Source: Pseudorhodoferax sp965279475 (GTDB lineage Bacteria; Pseudomonadota; Gammaproteobacteria; Burkholderiales; Burkholderiaceae_C). Taken from it: a stretch of DNA of 64,000 nucleotides. Position numbers and translations under genes: made by a program. Of the stretch, positions 19,329 to 28,600 are shown one piece after another; the first letter of the stretch is position 1, and every line of letters starts with the position of its first letter. Location of the stretch: assembly GCA_965279475.1 (NCBI GenBank), contig CBDIIA010000003.1, forward strand, positions 2,728,001 through 2,792,000, read 5' to 3'. Below the pieces are notes generated by a model, which was not told the origin of the DNA, ran no database searches, and saw only the letters and a program-made list of their open reading frames with translations.

Positions 19329-20365
19329 TCCGGCTGCACTCCGGCGGCCTTCATCAGGGCCAGCCATTGCGGAAAATCGCGTGCGTAGACGCTGGCCAGT
19401 TCGTCGGGCGTGCTGGCGATCGGGTCCTGGCCCTGGTCGGTCAGGCGCTGTGCCACTTCGGGCGACTTGATGGCGGCGACGAAGGCCTGGTTCAGCTTGT
19501 CGATCACGGGCCGTGGTGTGCCGGCGGGCGCGTACACCGCCACATAGCCGGCCAGCTCGAAACCACCGAACCCCTGCTCGCCGAAAGTCGGCAGATCCGG
19601 CAGACCACCGGAGCGGCGCGGCCCGGTCATGCCGAGCGCGCGGATCGCATTGGCCCGCACCAGTGCCCGCGCGCTGATCGGGCTGGAGAACGTGGTGTCG
19701 AGCACGCCGCCGCGCACGTCGGCCAGCGCCGCCACGTCGCCCTTGTACGGCACGTGCTGCATGTTGAGGCCGTGGCGCGTGCGCAGCAGTTCGCCGAACA
19801 GATGCGCCGACGAACCGATGCCCCAGCTGCCGTAGCTGATGGGCCGGTTCTGCGCACGCGCCCAGGCGGCGAACTCCTTCAGGTTGGTGTAGGGCGCATT
19901 GGCGGGGCCGGAGAACATCACGCTGCCCAGTGACACCAGCGTGATCGGCGCGAAGCTCGTGCCCGGGTCGTACGGCAGTTTCTTGAAGGCGCCGGCATTG
20001 TTGATGGTGGTGCTGCTGGTCGTCACGAGCACGGTGTAGCCGTCGGCCGGCGCCTTGGCGACCGCGTCGGCACCGACGATGGTGGCCGCACCGGGCTTGG
20101 CGTCGACCACCACCGGCTGGCCGATCAGCGTGGCGACCTTGTCGGTCATTGCGCGCACCGCCACGTCGATCGCGCCACCGGCCACGAAGGGCACGACCAC
20201 GCGGATCGGCTTGGACGGAAAGGCCTCCTGCGCCGCCGCAGGCAAGGCGCAGGCCGCAGCGGCCGCGCCCATCAGGCGCAAGGCCTGGCGGCGGCCTTGC
20301 AGCGTGTCGCGTTGCGGGTGGTCCGTCCCGGCCGTGGCCGGGCCCGATGGCATCGTGGTGTGCAT
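19325..20365 (-). CDS. Bug/TctC-family periplasmic solute-binding protein
   Basis: A 346-residue binding protein with a long N-terminal region and signal (GRRQALRLMGAAAAACALPAA, ending about residue 46 at AQEAF). Family motifs include IRVVVPFVAGGAIDVAVR, VDAKPGAA and HVPYKGDVAALADV. ATG 20365 follows a CGGAGA site. It is the first gene of an operon with the ferredoxin and the Rieske oxygenase, so it is expected to bind their aromatic substrate. The twin-arginine signal with a long n-region suggests Tat export. Confidence 0.87.
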   Translation of the reverse strand: MHTTMPSGPATAGTDHPQRDTLQGRRQALRLMGAAAAACALPAAAQEAFPSKPIRVVVPFVAGGAIDVAVRAMTDKVATLIGQPVVVDAKPGAATIVGADAVAKAPADGYTVLVTTSSTTINNAGAFKKLPYDPGTSFAPITLVSLGSVMFSGPANAPYTNLKEFAAWARAQNRPISYGSWGIGSSAHLFGELLRTRHGLNMQHVPYKGDVAALADVRGGVLDTTFSSPISARALVRANAIRALGMTGPRRSGGLPDLPTFGEQGFGGFELAGYVAVYAPAGTPRPVIDKLNQAFVAAIKSPEVAQRLTDQGQDPIASTPDELASVYARDFPQWLALMKAAGVQPE

Positions 20366-20447
20366 GTCTGTCTCCGTTGTTCTGGTTCGGCCCCGCACGC
20401 CGTCGGCGCGCGTGCCGTGGTGCATTGCACCGGGGTTGCATCATGTC

Positions 20448-20462
20448 GTTGACAGTATCAAC
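20448..20462. promoter_or_regulatory. Operator-like dyad upstream of the Bug-ferredoxin-Rieske operon
   Basis: GTTGA (20448-20452) and TCAAC (20458-20462) form a perfect dyad with five bases between, 83 bases before the Bug start. It lies in an AT-richer stretch than its surroundings. It could be a GntR-like operator. No regulator gene is adjacent. Confidence 0.35.
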
Positions 20463-20546
20463 AAAATGGTGCTGCCGGTCAACCGGGTCATCCCTCGGCC
20501 TTGCCGCGCGGGCGAATCCAGGAGGCTGCGGCCGATGGCCGGCGGT

Positions 20547-21635
20547 TCAGAACAGGCTGGCTTGCCCGTCGGTCGATGGCCGGCGGAACTGCGAAAGATC
20601 CAGCCCGTGGCGGTCGCGGCCGAAACCAAGCCTGGCGGATGCCTTCAGGAAGCGCTGGCGGATCAGTTCGGCCCACACGCCGCTGCCCTTCATGCGCGTG
20701 GAGAAGTCGCTGTCGTAGTCGCGCCCGCCCCGCATGTCCTGCACCCGGCCCATCACGCGCGCGGCACGGTCGGGGTAATGGACCGACAGCCACTCGCGGA
20801 ACAGCGGCGCCACCTCCCAGGGCAGGCGCAGCACGGTGTAGAAGGCGCTGCGCGCACCGGCGTCCCAGGCGGCCTGCAGCACCTGCTCCATGTCTTCGTT
20901 GAGGAACGGTATCTGCGGCGCGACGCTCACGCCCACCGGCACACCGGCGGCCACCAGCGTGCGGATCGTGCGCAGCCGCCGCTGCGGCGACGCGGCGCGC
21001 GGCTCGAGCTTGCGTGCCAGGGCACCGTCGAGCGTGGTGATGGTCACGTAGACCGCCGCCAGGCGCTGCGCGGCCATCGGCGCCAGCAGGTCGAGGTCGC
21101 GTTCGACCCCGCTCGACTTGGTGATCAGGTACAGCGGATGCCGCGCCTCCTGCAGCACCGCGATCACCGAGCGGGTCAGGCCCAGATCGCGCTCGATCGG
21201 CTGGTAGCAGTCCGTCGCCGTGCCGACCGCCAGCGAACGCGGCACGTAGCCCGGCCGCGCGAGGTCCGCGCGCAGCACCTCGGCGATGTTGCGCTTGGCG
21301 ATGATCTTCGTCTCGAAGTCGAGACCGGGCGACAGGCCCAGGTAGCTGTGCGTCGGCCGCGCGAAGCAATAGATGCAGCCGTGCTCGCACCCGCGATACG
21401 GGTTGATCGAATGGTCGAAGTCGATGTCGGGCGACTGGTTGCGCGTGATCACGCTCTTGGCATCCTCCCAGATCACCTCGGTCGCGATCGGCTCACGCAA
21501 GGCCGCCACGTCTTCGTCGAGCGTGCCCCAGCCATCGTCGAACGCTGCGCGCGCGTCTTTCGAGAAGCGGTGCGCGATGCGCGAGGCAGCGCCGCGGCCT
21601 TTGATGGCTTCGAGGGGGATGGAGGTTTCGGTCAT
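20547..21635 (-). CDS. PA0069-family radical SAM protein (SplB-like)
   Basis: A 362-residue radical-SAM protein. The 4Fe-4S ligands are C83, C87 and C90 in CEHGCIYCFARP, the form typical of the PA0069/spore-photoproduct-lyase-like group. HSINPYRGC precedes it, and VTITTLDGALARKLEPRAASP is another family landmark. Chemistry is unknown; relatives are linked to DNA damage. A LexA-box-like dyad lies 26 bases upstream of the ATG, supporting an SOS role. It stands alone on the minus strand, divergent from a membrane-protein gene. Confidence 0.88.
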   Translation of the reverse strand: MTETSIPLEAIKGRGAASRIAHRFSKDARAAFDDGWGTLDEDVAALREPIATEVIWEDAKSVITRNQSPDIDFDHSINPYRGCEHGCIYCFARPTHSYLGLSPGLDFETKIIAKRNIAEVLRADLARPGYVPRSLAVGTATDCYQPIERDLGLTRSVIAVLQEARHPLYLITKSSGVERDLDLLAPMAAQRLAAVYVTITTLDGALARKLEPRAASPQRRLRTIRTLVAAGVPVGVSVAPQIPFLNEDMEQVLQAAWDAGARSAFYTVLRLPWEVAPLFREWLSVHYPDRAARVMGRVQDMRGGRDYDSDFSTRMKGSGVWAELIRQRFLKASARLGFGRDRHGLDLSQFRRPSTDGQASLF

Positions 21636-21660
21636 GGCGACGACGGGTGTCGCCTCATGA

Positions 21661-21680
21661 TACTGGTTATTTAATCAGTA
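21661..21680 (-). promoter_or_regulatory. LexA-box-like operator upstream of the radical-SAM gene
   Basis: TACTGGTTATTTAATCAGTA is a 20-base dyad with perfect TACTG/CAGTA arms and an AT-rich centre. The classical LexA box has CTGT-N8-ACAG; here the fourth base of each half differs (CTGG/TCAG), giving six of eight matches. Its position just upstream of the ATG fits repression. The same gene family is, as I recall, in the LexA regulon of Pseudomonas aeruginosa. Confidence 0.5.
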
Positions 21681-21771
21681 GTTAAGCACTCTGAAACCGG
21701 CCCTGGAGCGCACGAGAATACGCATCCCGTCACGAACCGGTTGTTCGTCCGAACCATAGCTCTCAGCGCCC

Positions 21772-22254
21772 GTGAATCACGCAGCCTCTTCACCGCCCCC
21801 CGCCGCCGCCTCCTCCGCGATCCGCACCGTCGCGCTGTTCGAGGCCTTCAAGGGCGCCGTGGTGCTGATGGCTGCCAGCGGCCTGCTGTCGCTGATGCAC
21901 CATGATCTGCACGCAGCTGCGGCCACGGTGATCGGCCACCTTCACCTGAACCCGGCGTCGCACTACCCGCGCATCCTGCTCGATGCGACGGCGAACCTGC
22001 ACGACAGCCGCCTGGTGTGGCTGGCGGTGGGCGCTGGCGCCTACGCCTCGCTGCGTTTCGTCGAGGCCTATGGCCTGTATGGCGAGAAGCCCTGGGCCGA
22101 GGTGCTGGCGGCGGTGAGCGGCGCCATCTACGTGCCGTTCGAGATCGCGGAACTGGCACGCAGGCCGACCTGGCACAGCGCGCTGTTCCTCGTCATCAAC
22201 CTGCTGGTGGTCGGGCTGATGGTCGGGGCCCTGCGGCGGCGCCGACGGGGTTAG
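21772..22254 (+). CDS. DUF2127-type small membrane protein
   Basis: A 160-residue protein with about four hydrophobic segments (VALFEAFKGAVVLMAASGLL; LVWLAVGAGAYASLRFVEAYGLY; EVLAAVSGAIYVPFEIAELA; ALFLVINLLVVGLMVGAL). The pattern, including FEAFKG near the start, YGLYGEKPWAE and YVPFEI, matches the DUF2127 family. It begins with GTG at 21772; no ATG precedes the first membrane segment. The function is unknown. It is upstream of pheC on the same strand, 52 bases away, but a link is not obvious. Confidence 0.8.
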   Translation: MNHAASSPPPAAASSAIRTVALFEAFKGAVVLMAASGLLSLMHHDLHAAAATVIGHLHLNPASHYPRILLDATANLHDSRLVWLAVGAGAYASLRFVEAYGLYGEKPWAEVLAAVSGAIYVPFEIAELARRPTWHSALFLVINLLVVGLMVGALRRRRRG

Positions 22255-22306
22255 GATAGCCGGCACACCGGGCCCGCGCCACCCTCGAACCACCACAGGA
22301 GCCACC

Positions 22307-23080
22307 ATGCTGATCCGTCTATGCGCGCTTGCGCTGTTCTTCTCGTTCGCCACCGTCGCCCACGCACAGGAGGCCCCCGCCTCGCGCCTGGACCTGGTGC
22401 AAAAGAGCGGCAAGCTCCGGGTCTGCACGCCGGGCGACTACAAGCCCTTCAGCGTCGTGCGCACCGATGGCGGCTTCGAGGGGCTGGATGTCGACATGGT
22501 GCAAGCCGCCGGCAAGGCGCTGGGCGTCGAGCCCGTGTGGGTCAAGTCGGGCTGGCCGACGCTGATGAAGGACTTCATCGAGAAGTGCGACGTCGGCGTG
22601 GGCGGCATCTCGGTCTCACTCGACCGGCAGAAGACCGCGTTCTTCACCACGCCCTACATGGTCAACGGCAAGGCGCCGATCACCAAGTGCGAGAACGTCG
22701 CCCGGTTCCAGAGCGTGGCCGACATCGACAAGCCCAACGTCACGGTCATCGAGAACCCGGGGGGCAGCAACGAGCGGTTTGCGCGGGCGAACTTCAAGCA
22801 GGCGAAGATCGTGATCTTCAGCGACAACACGACCATCTTCGACGAGATCCTGAAGGGCAACGCCGACGTGATGATCTCCGAATCGGTCGAGACCATCGTG
22901 CAGCAGAAGCTGCGGCCCGGCCTGTGCGCGGTCAACCCCGACAAGCCGCTGCAGTACGGCGAGATGGCCTGGCTGCTGCCGCGCGGCGATGCGGCGTTCA
23001 AGGCATGGTTCGACCAGTGGCTCCACCTGGCCAAGGCCAGCGGTGAGTACGACAGACTCATCGGCAAGTGGCTGCGCTGA
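22307..23080 (+). CDS. pheC: Periplasmic cyclohexadienyl (prephenate/arogenate) dehydratase
   Basis: A 257-residue protein with a signal peptide (cleavage after AHA20) and a periplasmic solute-binding fold. It closely follows Pseudomonas PheC: TPGDYKPFS, GFEGLDVDM, WPTLMKDF, GGISVSLDRQKTAFF, NPGGSNERFARAN and DNTTIFDEI. E195 in SESVET aligns with what I recall as the catalytic glutamate of the Pseudomonas enzyme. It should convert prephenate to phenylpyruvate, or arogenate to phenylalanine, in the periplasm. The alternative is a true amino-acid binding protein, but no ABC permease or ATPase genes follow. AGGAG precedes ATG 22307. Confidence 0.78.
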   Translation: MLIRLCALALFFSFATVAHAQEAPASRLDLVQKSGKLRVCTPGDYKPFSVVRTDGGFEGLDVDMVQAAGKALGVEPVWVKSGWPTLMKDFIEKCDVGVGGISVSLDRQKTAFFTTPYMVNGKAPITKCENVARFQSVADIDKPNVTVIENPGGSNERFARANFKQAKIVIFSDNTTIFDEILKGNADVMISESVETIVQQKLRPGLCAVNPDKPLQYGEMAWLLPRGDAAFKAWFDQWLHLAKASGEYDRLIGKWLR

Positions 23081-23214
23081 CCGTCCCCGCCAAGGCCCCG
23101 GGCCCTGGACGCCGCCCCATGTCGAAACCCTGCTCCATCGTCGACTTGAGTTTCGCCGGCGAACAGTACTTCTGGCGCCGCACCCTCAAGAAAGCGTAGC
23201 CGCGCAGGCCGTCC

Positions 23215-23610
23215 ATGGAAGCCATCTTCGAGATCGTGTTCGAGATCTTTGGCGAGTTCCTGCTGCAGCTGGTGTTCGAGCTGCTGGTGCAGGGCGGCAT
23301 GCGCGTGGCCGGCAAACGCGACCACCCGGTGCGCCAGCCCAGCGTCTGGATGACCGGCATCGGGTATGCCTTGTTCGGGGCGGCCGCGGGGGCGTTGAGC
23401 GTCTGGCTGTTGCCGCACTACCTGCTGGCCACGCCGCAGTTGCGCCTGGGCTACCTGCTGCTGGCCCCCATCGGCGCAGGGGCGGTGATCGCCGGCATCG
23501 GCCTGTTGCGCATCCGCAAGGGAAAGCGCGAAGTGGGGATCGACCGCTTCATCTTCGGCTACATCTTCGCGCTGGCGTTCGCGCTGGTGCGGCACCACTT
23601 CGCAGCCTGA
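23215..23610 (+). CDS. Hypothetical small membrane protein
   Basis: A 131-residue protein beginning with a hydrophobic, acidic segment (MEAIFEIVFEIFGEFLLQLVFELL) and followed by three membrane segments (WMTGIGYALFGAAAGALSVWLL; LGYLLLAPIGAGAVIAGIGLL; DRFIFGYIFALAFALV). A basic loop (RIRKGKREVGID) separates the last two. Similar small membrane proteins of unknown function are common in proteobacteria. No partner is evident; the next gene runs the opposite way and ends 21 bases beyond this stop. Confidence 0.7.
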   Translation: MEAIFEIVFEIFGEFLLQLVFELLVQGGMRVAGKRDHPVRQPSVWMTGIGYALFGAAAGALSVWLLPHYLLATPQLRLGYLLLAPIGAGAVIAGIGLLRIRKGKREVGIDRFIFGYIFALAFALVRHHFAA

Positions 23611-23631
23611 GCGCAGGCTGCGGCGCCTTCG

Positions 23632-25014
23632 CTACAACCGGCGGATCGGCTTCTTGCGCCACACCAGGCGGTAGTAAGCGGTCTGCATCGCCAGCATCGC
23701 GATGAACGACACGGGGTAGGCGACCCAGATGCCGTTCAAGCCATGCGTGTTGCTCAGCACCCAGGCCACCGGGATCTCGATGCAGCCGATGGCGACCATC
23801 GTCAGCGCGGTGGGCACCAGCACCGCGCCGCTGGCCCGCATCAGGCCGGACAGCACCATCGACATGCCCATGATCACGCTGCTCCACAGCATGATGTGCA
23901 GCAGCGTCTGCGCCATCTCCACCACCTCGGCATCGGTGATGAACAGCCCGAGGATGCTGCGCGAGAACGCATAACCCAGCAGCACCAGCGAGCCGGTCAG
24001 CACCAGGTTCATCAGGATGCCGGTGCGCGCGATCAGGCCCAGCGTGTGCCCGCGCCCGGCGCCGATCGCCTGTGCGCCGAGGATGGACGCGGTGATCGCG
24101 ATCGAGATCGCGGGGAACTGCACGTACGACACGATCTGGTTCACCGCGCCGTAGGCCGCCGTGGCCTGCGAGCCAAAACGGTTCACCAGGAACAACACCG
24201 CGATCTCGGCGATCGACACAGTGAGCATCGACACCGCGGTCGGCAAACCCACACGCAGCACCTTCGCGAGGATCGGCCGGTCGATGCGCAGCTGCTGCGC
24301 GAACACCCGATCGGGCGCCAGCACATGCCGGCGACGCAGCAGGTACCAGGCCAGCCAAGCCAGCGCGCCCAGGTAGGAGACCAGCGCCGCCCAGGCACCG
24401 CTCTGCACGCCCATCTGCGGCAGGCCACCCCAGCCGCGGATCAGCGCAGGGGTCAGCAGCAGGCCGATCGCTGTCGCGATCAGCAGCGTCAGCAGCGGCG
24501 TACGCGTGTCGCCCACGCCGCGCATCATCGAGGTCACCAGCAGGAAGATGAACAGCCCCGGCGCAGCGATCAGCATGATGCGGGCGTAGGCCGTGGCGTC
24601 GGGCAGGATGTCGGCCGGCGTGCCCAGCCCCCGCAGCATGAAGCCCGCGAAGGTGCCGCCGAACACGGCCACCAGCAGGCCGGCGCACAGGCCCACCATC
24701 AGCGTGGTGCCGGCGATCGCCTTCACGCGCTCGGGCTCGCGCGCGCCCCAGGCCTGGCCGATCAGCACCGAGGCGCCGGCACCCAGGCCGATCATGAAGG
24801 CGATCAGGAAGAACAGCACCGGAAAGAACGCCGACACCGCCGCCATCGCCCGCACACCCAGCATCTGGCCCAGATAGATATTGTTGGCGGTGCCCGACAT
24901 CGCCTGCAGGATGTTGCTGAAGATCATCGGCACCAGGAAGGCGACGTAGGTCTTCCACAGCACCGGCGGCGGCAGTGGAATGGTGGCGGTTTCGGGCGTG
25001 GGACTGTCGGTCAT
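23632..25014 (-). CDS. MATE-family multidrug/cation antiporter
   Basis: A 460-residue transporter with about twelve membrane segments and two homologous halves, as in MATE exporters. MIFSNILQAMSGTANNIYLGQMLG and the internal FLVNRFGSQATAAYGAVNQIV are the two matching family repeats, and SMMRGVGDTRTPL is another landmark. It would export drugs or other organic cations using an ion gradient across the inner membrane. It is a single gene; the small monooxygenase upstream on the same strand is 61 bases away and could share a promoter. Confidence 0.92.
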   Translation of the reverse strand: MTDSPTPETATIPLPPPVLWKTYVAFLVPMIFSNILQAMSGTANNIYLGQMLGVRAMAAVSAFFPVLFFLIAFMIGLGAGASVLIGQAWGAREPERVKAIAGTTLMVGLCAGLLVAVFGGTFAGFMLRGLGTPADILPDATAYARIMLIAAPGLFIFLLVTSMMRGVGDTRTPLLTLLIATAIGLLLTPALIRGWGGLPQMGVQSGAWAALVSYLGALAWLAWYLLRRRHVLAPDRVFAQQLRIDRPILAKVLRVGLPTAVSMLTVSIAEIAVLFLVNRFGSQATAAYGAVNQIVSYVQFPAISIAITASILGAQAIGAGRGHTLGLIARTGILMNLVLTGSLVLLGYAFSRSILGLFITDAEVVEMAQTLLHIMLWSSVIMGMSMVLSGLMRASGAVLVPTALTMVAIGCIEIPVAWVLSNTHGLNGIWVAYPVSFIAMLAMQTAYYRLVWRKKPIRRL

Positions 25015-25075
25015 GCTGGAGGCGCATTGCTAGGCGCAGCCCCCGATTGTGAACGGGGCGGCGGGCGGCCCCGTG

Positions 25076-25420
25076 TCAGCCGTGCACGCCGCGTGAATCG
25101 CCCGGCGCCTGCGCGCGGTCCTGCAGGCCATAGTCACGCAGCACTTCGGCCACGCGCAGCCGGTAGTCGGCGAACACGTGGTCGCGCCCGGCCGCCTGGG
25201 CCGCGCGGTGCGCCTCGAGATTGCGCCACTGCTGCACCGCCGCCTCGTCGCGCCAGAACGACAGCGACAGCAGCTTGTCCGGCTGCGTCAGGCTGCGGAA
25301 ACGCTCGATCGACACGAAGCCGTCGATGGTCTCGAGCAGCGGGCGCAGCGCGGCGGCCGTGTCGAGGTAGGCCTGCTGCTGGTCGGCGTGCGGCTCGACC
25401 TCGAAGATCACCGCGATCAT
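25076..25420 (-). CDS. Antibiotic-biosynthesis-monooxygenase (ABM) family protein
   Basis: A 114-residue ferredoxin-like-fold protein of the ABM group (YgiN/heme-degrading-like). Typical landmarks are IAVIFEVEPHADQQQAYLDTAA, LRPLLETIDGFVSIERFRS and LLSLSFWRDEAAVQQWRN. These small dimeric enzymes often act on quinones or electrophiles without a bound cofactor. The ATG at 25420 opens the family core at once; the frame continues upstream without homology. It is upstream of the MATE exporter on the same strand and divergent from the Mrp operon. Confidence 0.85.
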   Translation of the reverse strand: MIAVIFEVEPHADQQQAYLDTAAALRPLLETIDGFVSIERFRSLTQPDKLLSLSFWRDEAAVQQWRNLEAHRAAQAAGRDHVFADYRLRVAEVLRDYGLQDRAQAPGDSRGVHG

Positions 25421-25489
25421 GCGGCCTTTCTTGTTGCGATGGTCATGCGTGGGTCTCCGTGTGTGTGTGTTCAGCGCACGACGATAACG

Positions 25490-25521
25490 CGTTCGCGGCG
25501 CGAATGGTTCGCCCGCGAACG
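25490..25521. promoter_or_regulatory. Long hairpin/palindrome upstream of the Mrp operon
   Basis: CGTTCGCGG (25490-25498) pairs with CCGCGAACG (25513-25521). Inside, GCGAA (25500-25504) pairs with TTCGC (25508-25512) around TGG, leaving one unpaired C. This gives a 14-pair stem in the gap between the ABM gene and mrpA. It has no T tract, so an operator or RNA element is more likely than a terminator. A (GT)n run lies just before it at 25460-25470. Confidence 0.5.
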
Positions 25522-25631
25522 TAGCATGGCGACCGCCTGCACGGTGCGACCCGGATGGCCGGCGAACACGGGCCGCGGCGAAGGGTTTTCGCAGGGCTGC
25601 CGCAGGGGGTCGGTCGATAGAATCGGCCGCA

Positions 25632-28600
25632 ATGCCCCTGGTCCTGCTCGTCGCCCTGCCCTTCCTCGCCAGCGTGCTCGCGGCCCTGATGCCGTCCGAC
25701 GCCCGCAACCGCGAGTCGACACTGGCAGGCCTGGTCGCGCTGGGCTGCGCGGTGCAGGCCGCCTGGCTGTTTCCGCAGCTGGCCGACGGCAACGTGCTGC
25801 GCGAGGAATTCACCTGGCTGCCGGCGCTGGGCCTGAACCTGGTGTTCCGCCTCGACGGCTTTGCCTGGCTGTTCTGCATGCTGGTGCTCGGCATCGGCGC
25901 GCTGGTGGTGCTGTACGCGCGCTACTACATGTCGGCGTCCGACCCGGTGCCGCGCTTCTTCGCATTCTTCCTCGCCTTCATGGGCGCGATGATGGGCGTG
26001 GTGCTGTCGGGCAACCTGGTGCAGATGGTGCTGTTCTGGGAGCTGACCAGCCTGTTCTCGTTCCTGCTGATCGGCTACTGGCACCACCGGCGCGATGCCC
26101 GGCGCGGCGCGCGCATGGCGCTCACCGTGACCGGCGCGGGCGGCCTGTGCCTGCTGGCGGGCGTGCTGCTGCTCGGGCGCATCGTCGGCAGCTACGAGCT
26201 CGACGCGGTGCTGGCCGCAGGGCCTGCGATCAAGGCCCATGCGCTGTACCCGGTGGTGCTGGTGCTGGTGCTGCTGGGCGCATTCACCAAGAGCGCGCAG
26301 TTCCCGTTCCACTTCTGGCTGCCGCGCGCGATGGCGGCGCCCACGCCGGTGTCGGCCTACCTGCATTCGGCGACGATGGTGAAGCTGGGCGTGTTCCTGA
26401 TGGCGCGGCTGTGGCCGGCGCTGTCGGGCACCGAGCTGTGGTTCTGGCTGGTCGGCGGGGCCGGCGCCGTCACGCTGCTGCTGGGCGGATTCATCGCGAT
26501 GTTCCAGCGCGACCTGAAGGCGCTGCTGGCCTATTCGACGATCTCGCACCTGGGCCTGATCACGCTGCTGCTGGGGCTGAACAGCCCGCTGGCCGCGGTG
26601 GCAGCGGTCTTCCACATCATGAACCACGCGACCTTCAAGGCCTCGCTGTTCATGGCCGCCGGCATCATCGACCACGAAAGCGGCACCCGCGACATCCGCA
26701 AGCTGAGCGGGCTGTGGAAGCTGATGCCGATCACCGGCACGCTGGCCATCATTGCCAGCGCCTCGATGGCCGGCGTGCCGCTGCTGAACGGTTTCCTGTC
26801 GAAGGAGATGTTCTTCGCCGAAACCGTGTTCATCAACGCCACCCCGTGGGTCGAACGCAGCCTGCCCGTGCTCGCCACCATCGCCGGCATCTTCAGCGTG
26901 GCTTACTCGGCCCGCTTCGTGTTCGATGTGTTCTTCGGCCCGCCGCCCGGCGCCGACGTGCCGCGCAAGCCGCACGAGCCGCCGCACTGGATGCGGGTGC
27001 CGGTGGAGCTGCTGGTACTGGTGTGCCTGGTGGTCGGGGTGGCGCCGCACTGGTCGGTAGGCCCGCTGCTGGCCCGCGCCGCCGCCCCGGTGGTCGGCGG
27101 CACGCTGCCCGCGTACAGCCTGGCCGTGTGGCACGGGTTCAACCTGCCGCTGGTGATGAGCTTCGTGGCACTGGCCGGCGGTACGGCGCTGTACTTGGTG
27201 CAGCGCCGCAGCCGTGCGTCAGGCCACCTGGGGCGTACACCGGTACTGCACCATCTGGACGGGCAGCGCATCTTCGAGAACCTGCTGGCGCGCCTGAGCG
27301 AAGCCGGGCGGCGCAGCCGGCGTCTGCTGGGCACGCGCCGGATGCAGACCCAGCTGCTCTTGCTGGTGGGCGTGGCCATGGCGGGTGCTGCGGCGGCCTG
27401 GTGGTTCACGCCGATGCCGCTCGCACTGCGCGTGACGGCTGCACTGGACGGCTCCAGGCCGCAGCTGCCGTTCTCGCCGATGTTCGCGATGACCTGGGGC
27501 ATCGGCGCGGTCTGCGCGCTGGCCGCCGCCTGGCAGGCCAAGTTCCACCGGCTGGCCTCGCTGATGCTCGCCTCCGCGTCGGGCCTGGTGTGCTGCGTCA
27601 CCTACATCTGGTTCTCGGCGCCCGACCTCGCGTTGACGCAACTGGTGGTGGAGGCCGTGACCACGGTGCTGATCCTGCTCGGCCTGCGCTGGCTGCCCAT
27701 GCGCAACAAGGCTGCCGTGCAGCCGGCACGGGCACGGCTACGCCCCTGGGGCCGGCGCGGGCGCGACCTGCTGGTGGCCGCCTGCGCCGGCTGCGGCATG
27801 GCGTTGATGACCTGGGCCATGATGACGCGGCCGTTCCCGCAGAGCATCTCGCCGTTCTTCCTGGACCGCGCGCTCACCGAAGGCGGCGGCACCAACGTGG
27901 TCAACGTGATGCTGGTCGACTTCCGCGGCTTCGACACCTTCGGCGAGATCACCGTGCTCGGCGTGGTGGCCCTCACCGTCTACGCGCTGCTGCGCCGCTT
28001 TCGCCCGGCGATCGAGTCGATGGCCCTGCCCTCGCAACAGCGTGCCCAGGTCGACGACGGCAGCAGCGACCTGCTGAACCCGCGCATGGCCAAGGACACC
28101 GCCATCGGCTACCTGATGGTGCCAGCCGTGCTGGTGCGCCTGCTGCTGCCGCTGGCCGTGCTGGTCTCGGTGTACTTCTTCATGCGCGGCCACAACGCCC
28201 CGGGTGGCGGTTTCGTGGCTGGCCTGGTGATGTCGGTGGCGCTGGTACTGCAGTTCATCGTGTCGGGCACCGAATGGGTCGAGGAGCACCTGCGCATCTT
28301 CCCGCGCCGCTGGATCGCCATCGGCCTGCTGCTGGCACTGGCCACCGGCAGCGGGGCGGTGGTGATGGGCTACCCCTTCCTCACCACCCACACGGCCCAT
28401 CTGCACCTGCCGCTGCTGGGCGAGCTGCACGTCCCCAGCGCCCTGTTCTTCGACACCGGTGTGTTCACCCTGGTGCTGGGCGCGACGATGCTGATCCTGA
28501 CCGGCCTCGCCCACCAATCCGTGCGCAGCCACCGCTGGGCTTCCGAACAGGACGAAAAGGCCGCACAGCGCATTGCTGAAGAAGAAGCCGCTGCGAGCGC

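Noticed and set aside
22307..23080. Annotation as an amino-acid ABC transporter binding protein
   Set aside because: The residue pattern follows PheC closely, the expected catalytic glutamate is present and no permease or ATPase gene is adjacent. The transporter reading is kept only as an alternative.
25459..25470. GT dinucleotide run as a phase-variation tract
   Set aside because: Only about five to six repeats, outside any reading frame and away from recognisable promoter boxes.
24161..25524. A long plus-strand frame opposite the MATE gene, very rich in Gln, His and Arg
   Set aside because: The composition is that of the antisense of a membrane-protein gene in high-GC DNA. The minus-strand MATE frame has clear membrane segments and family motifs.
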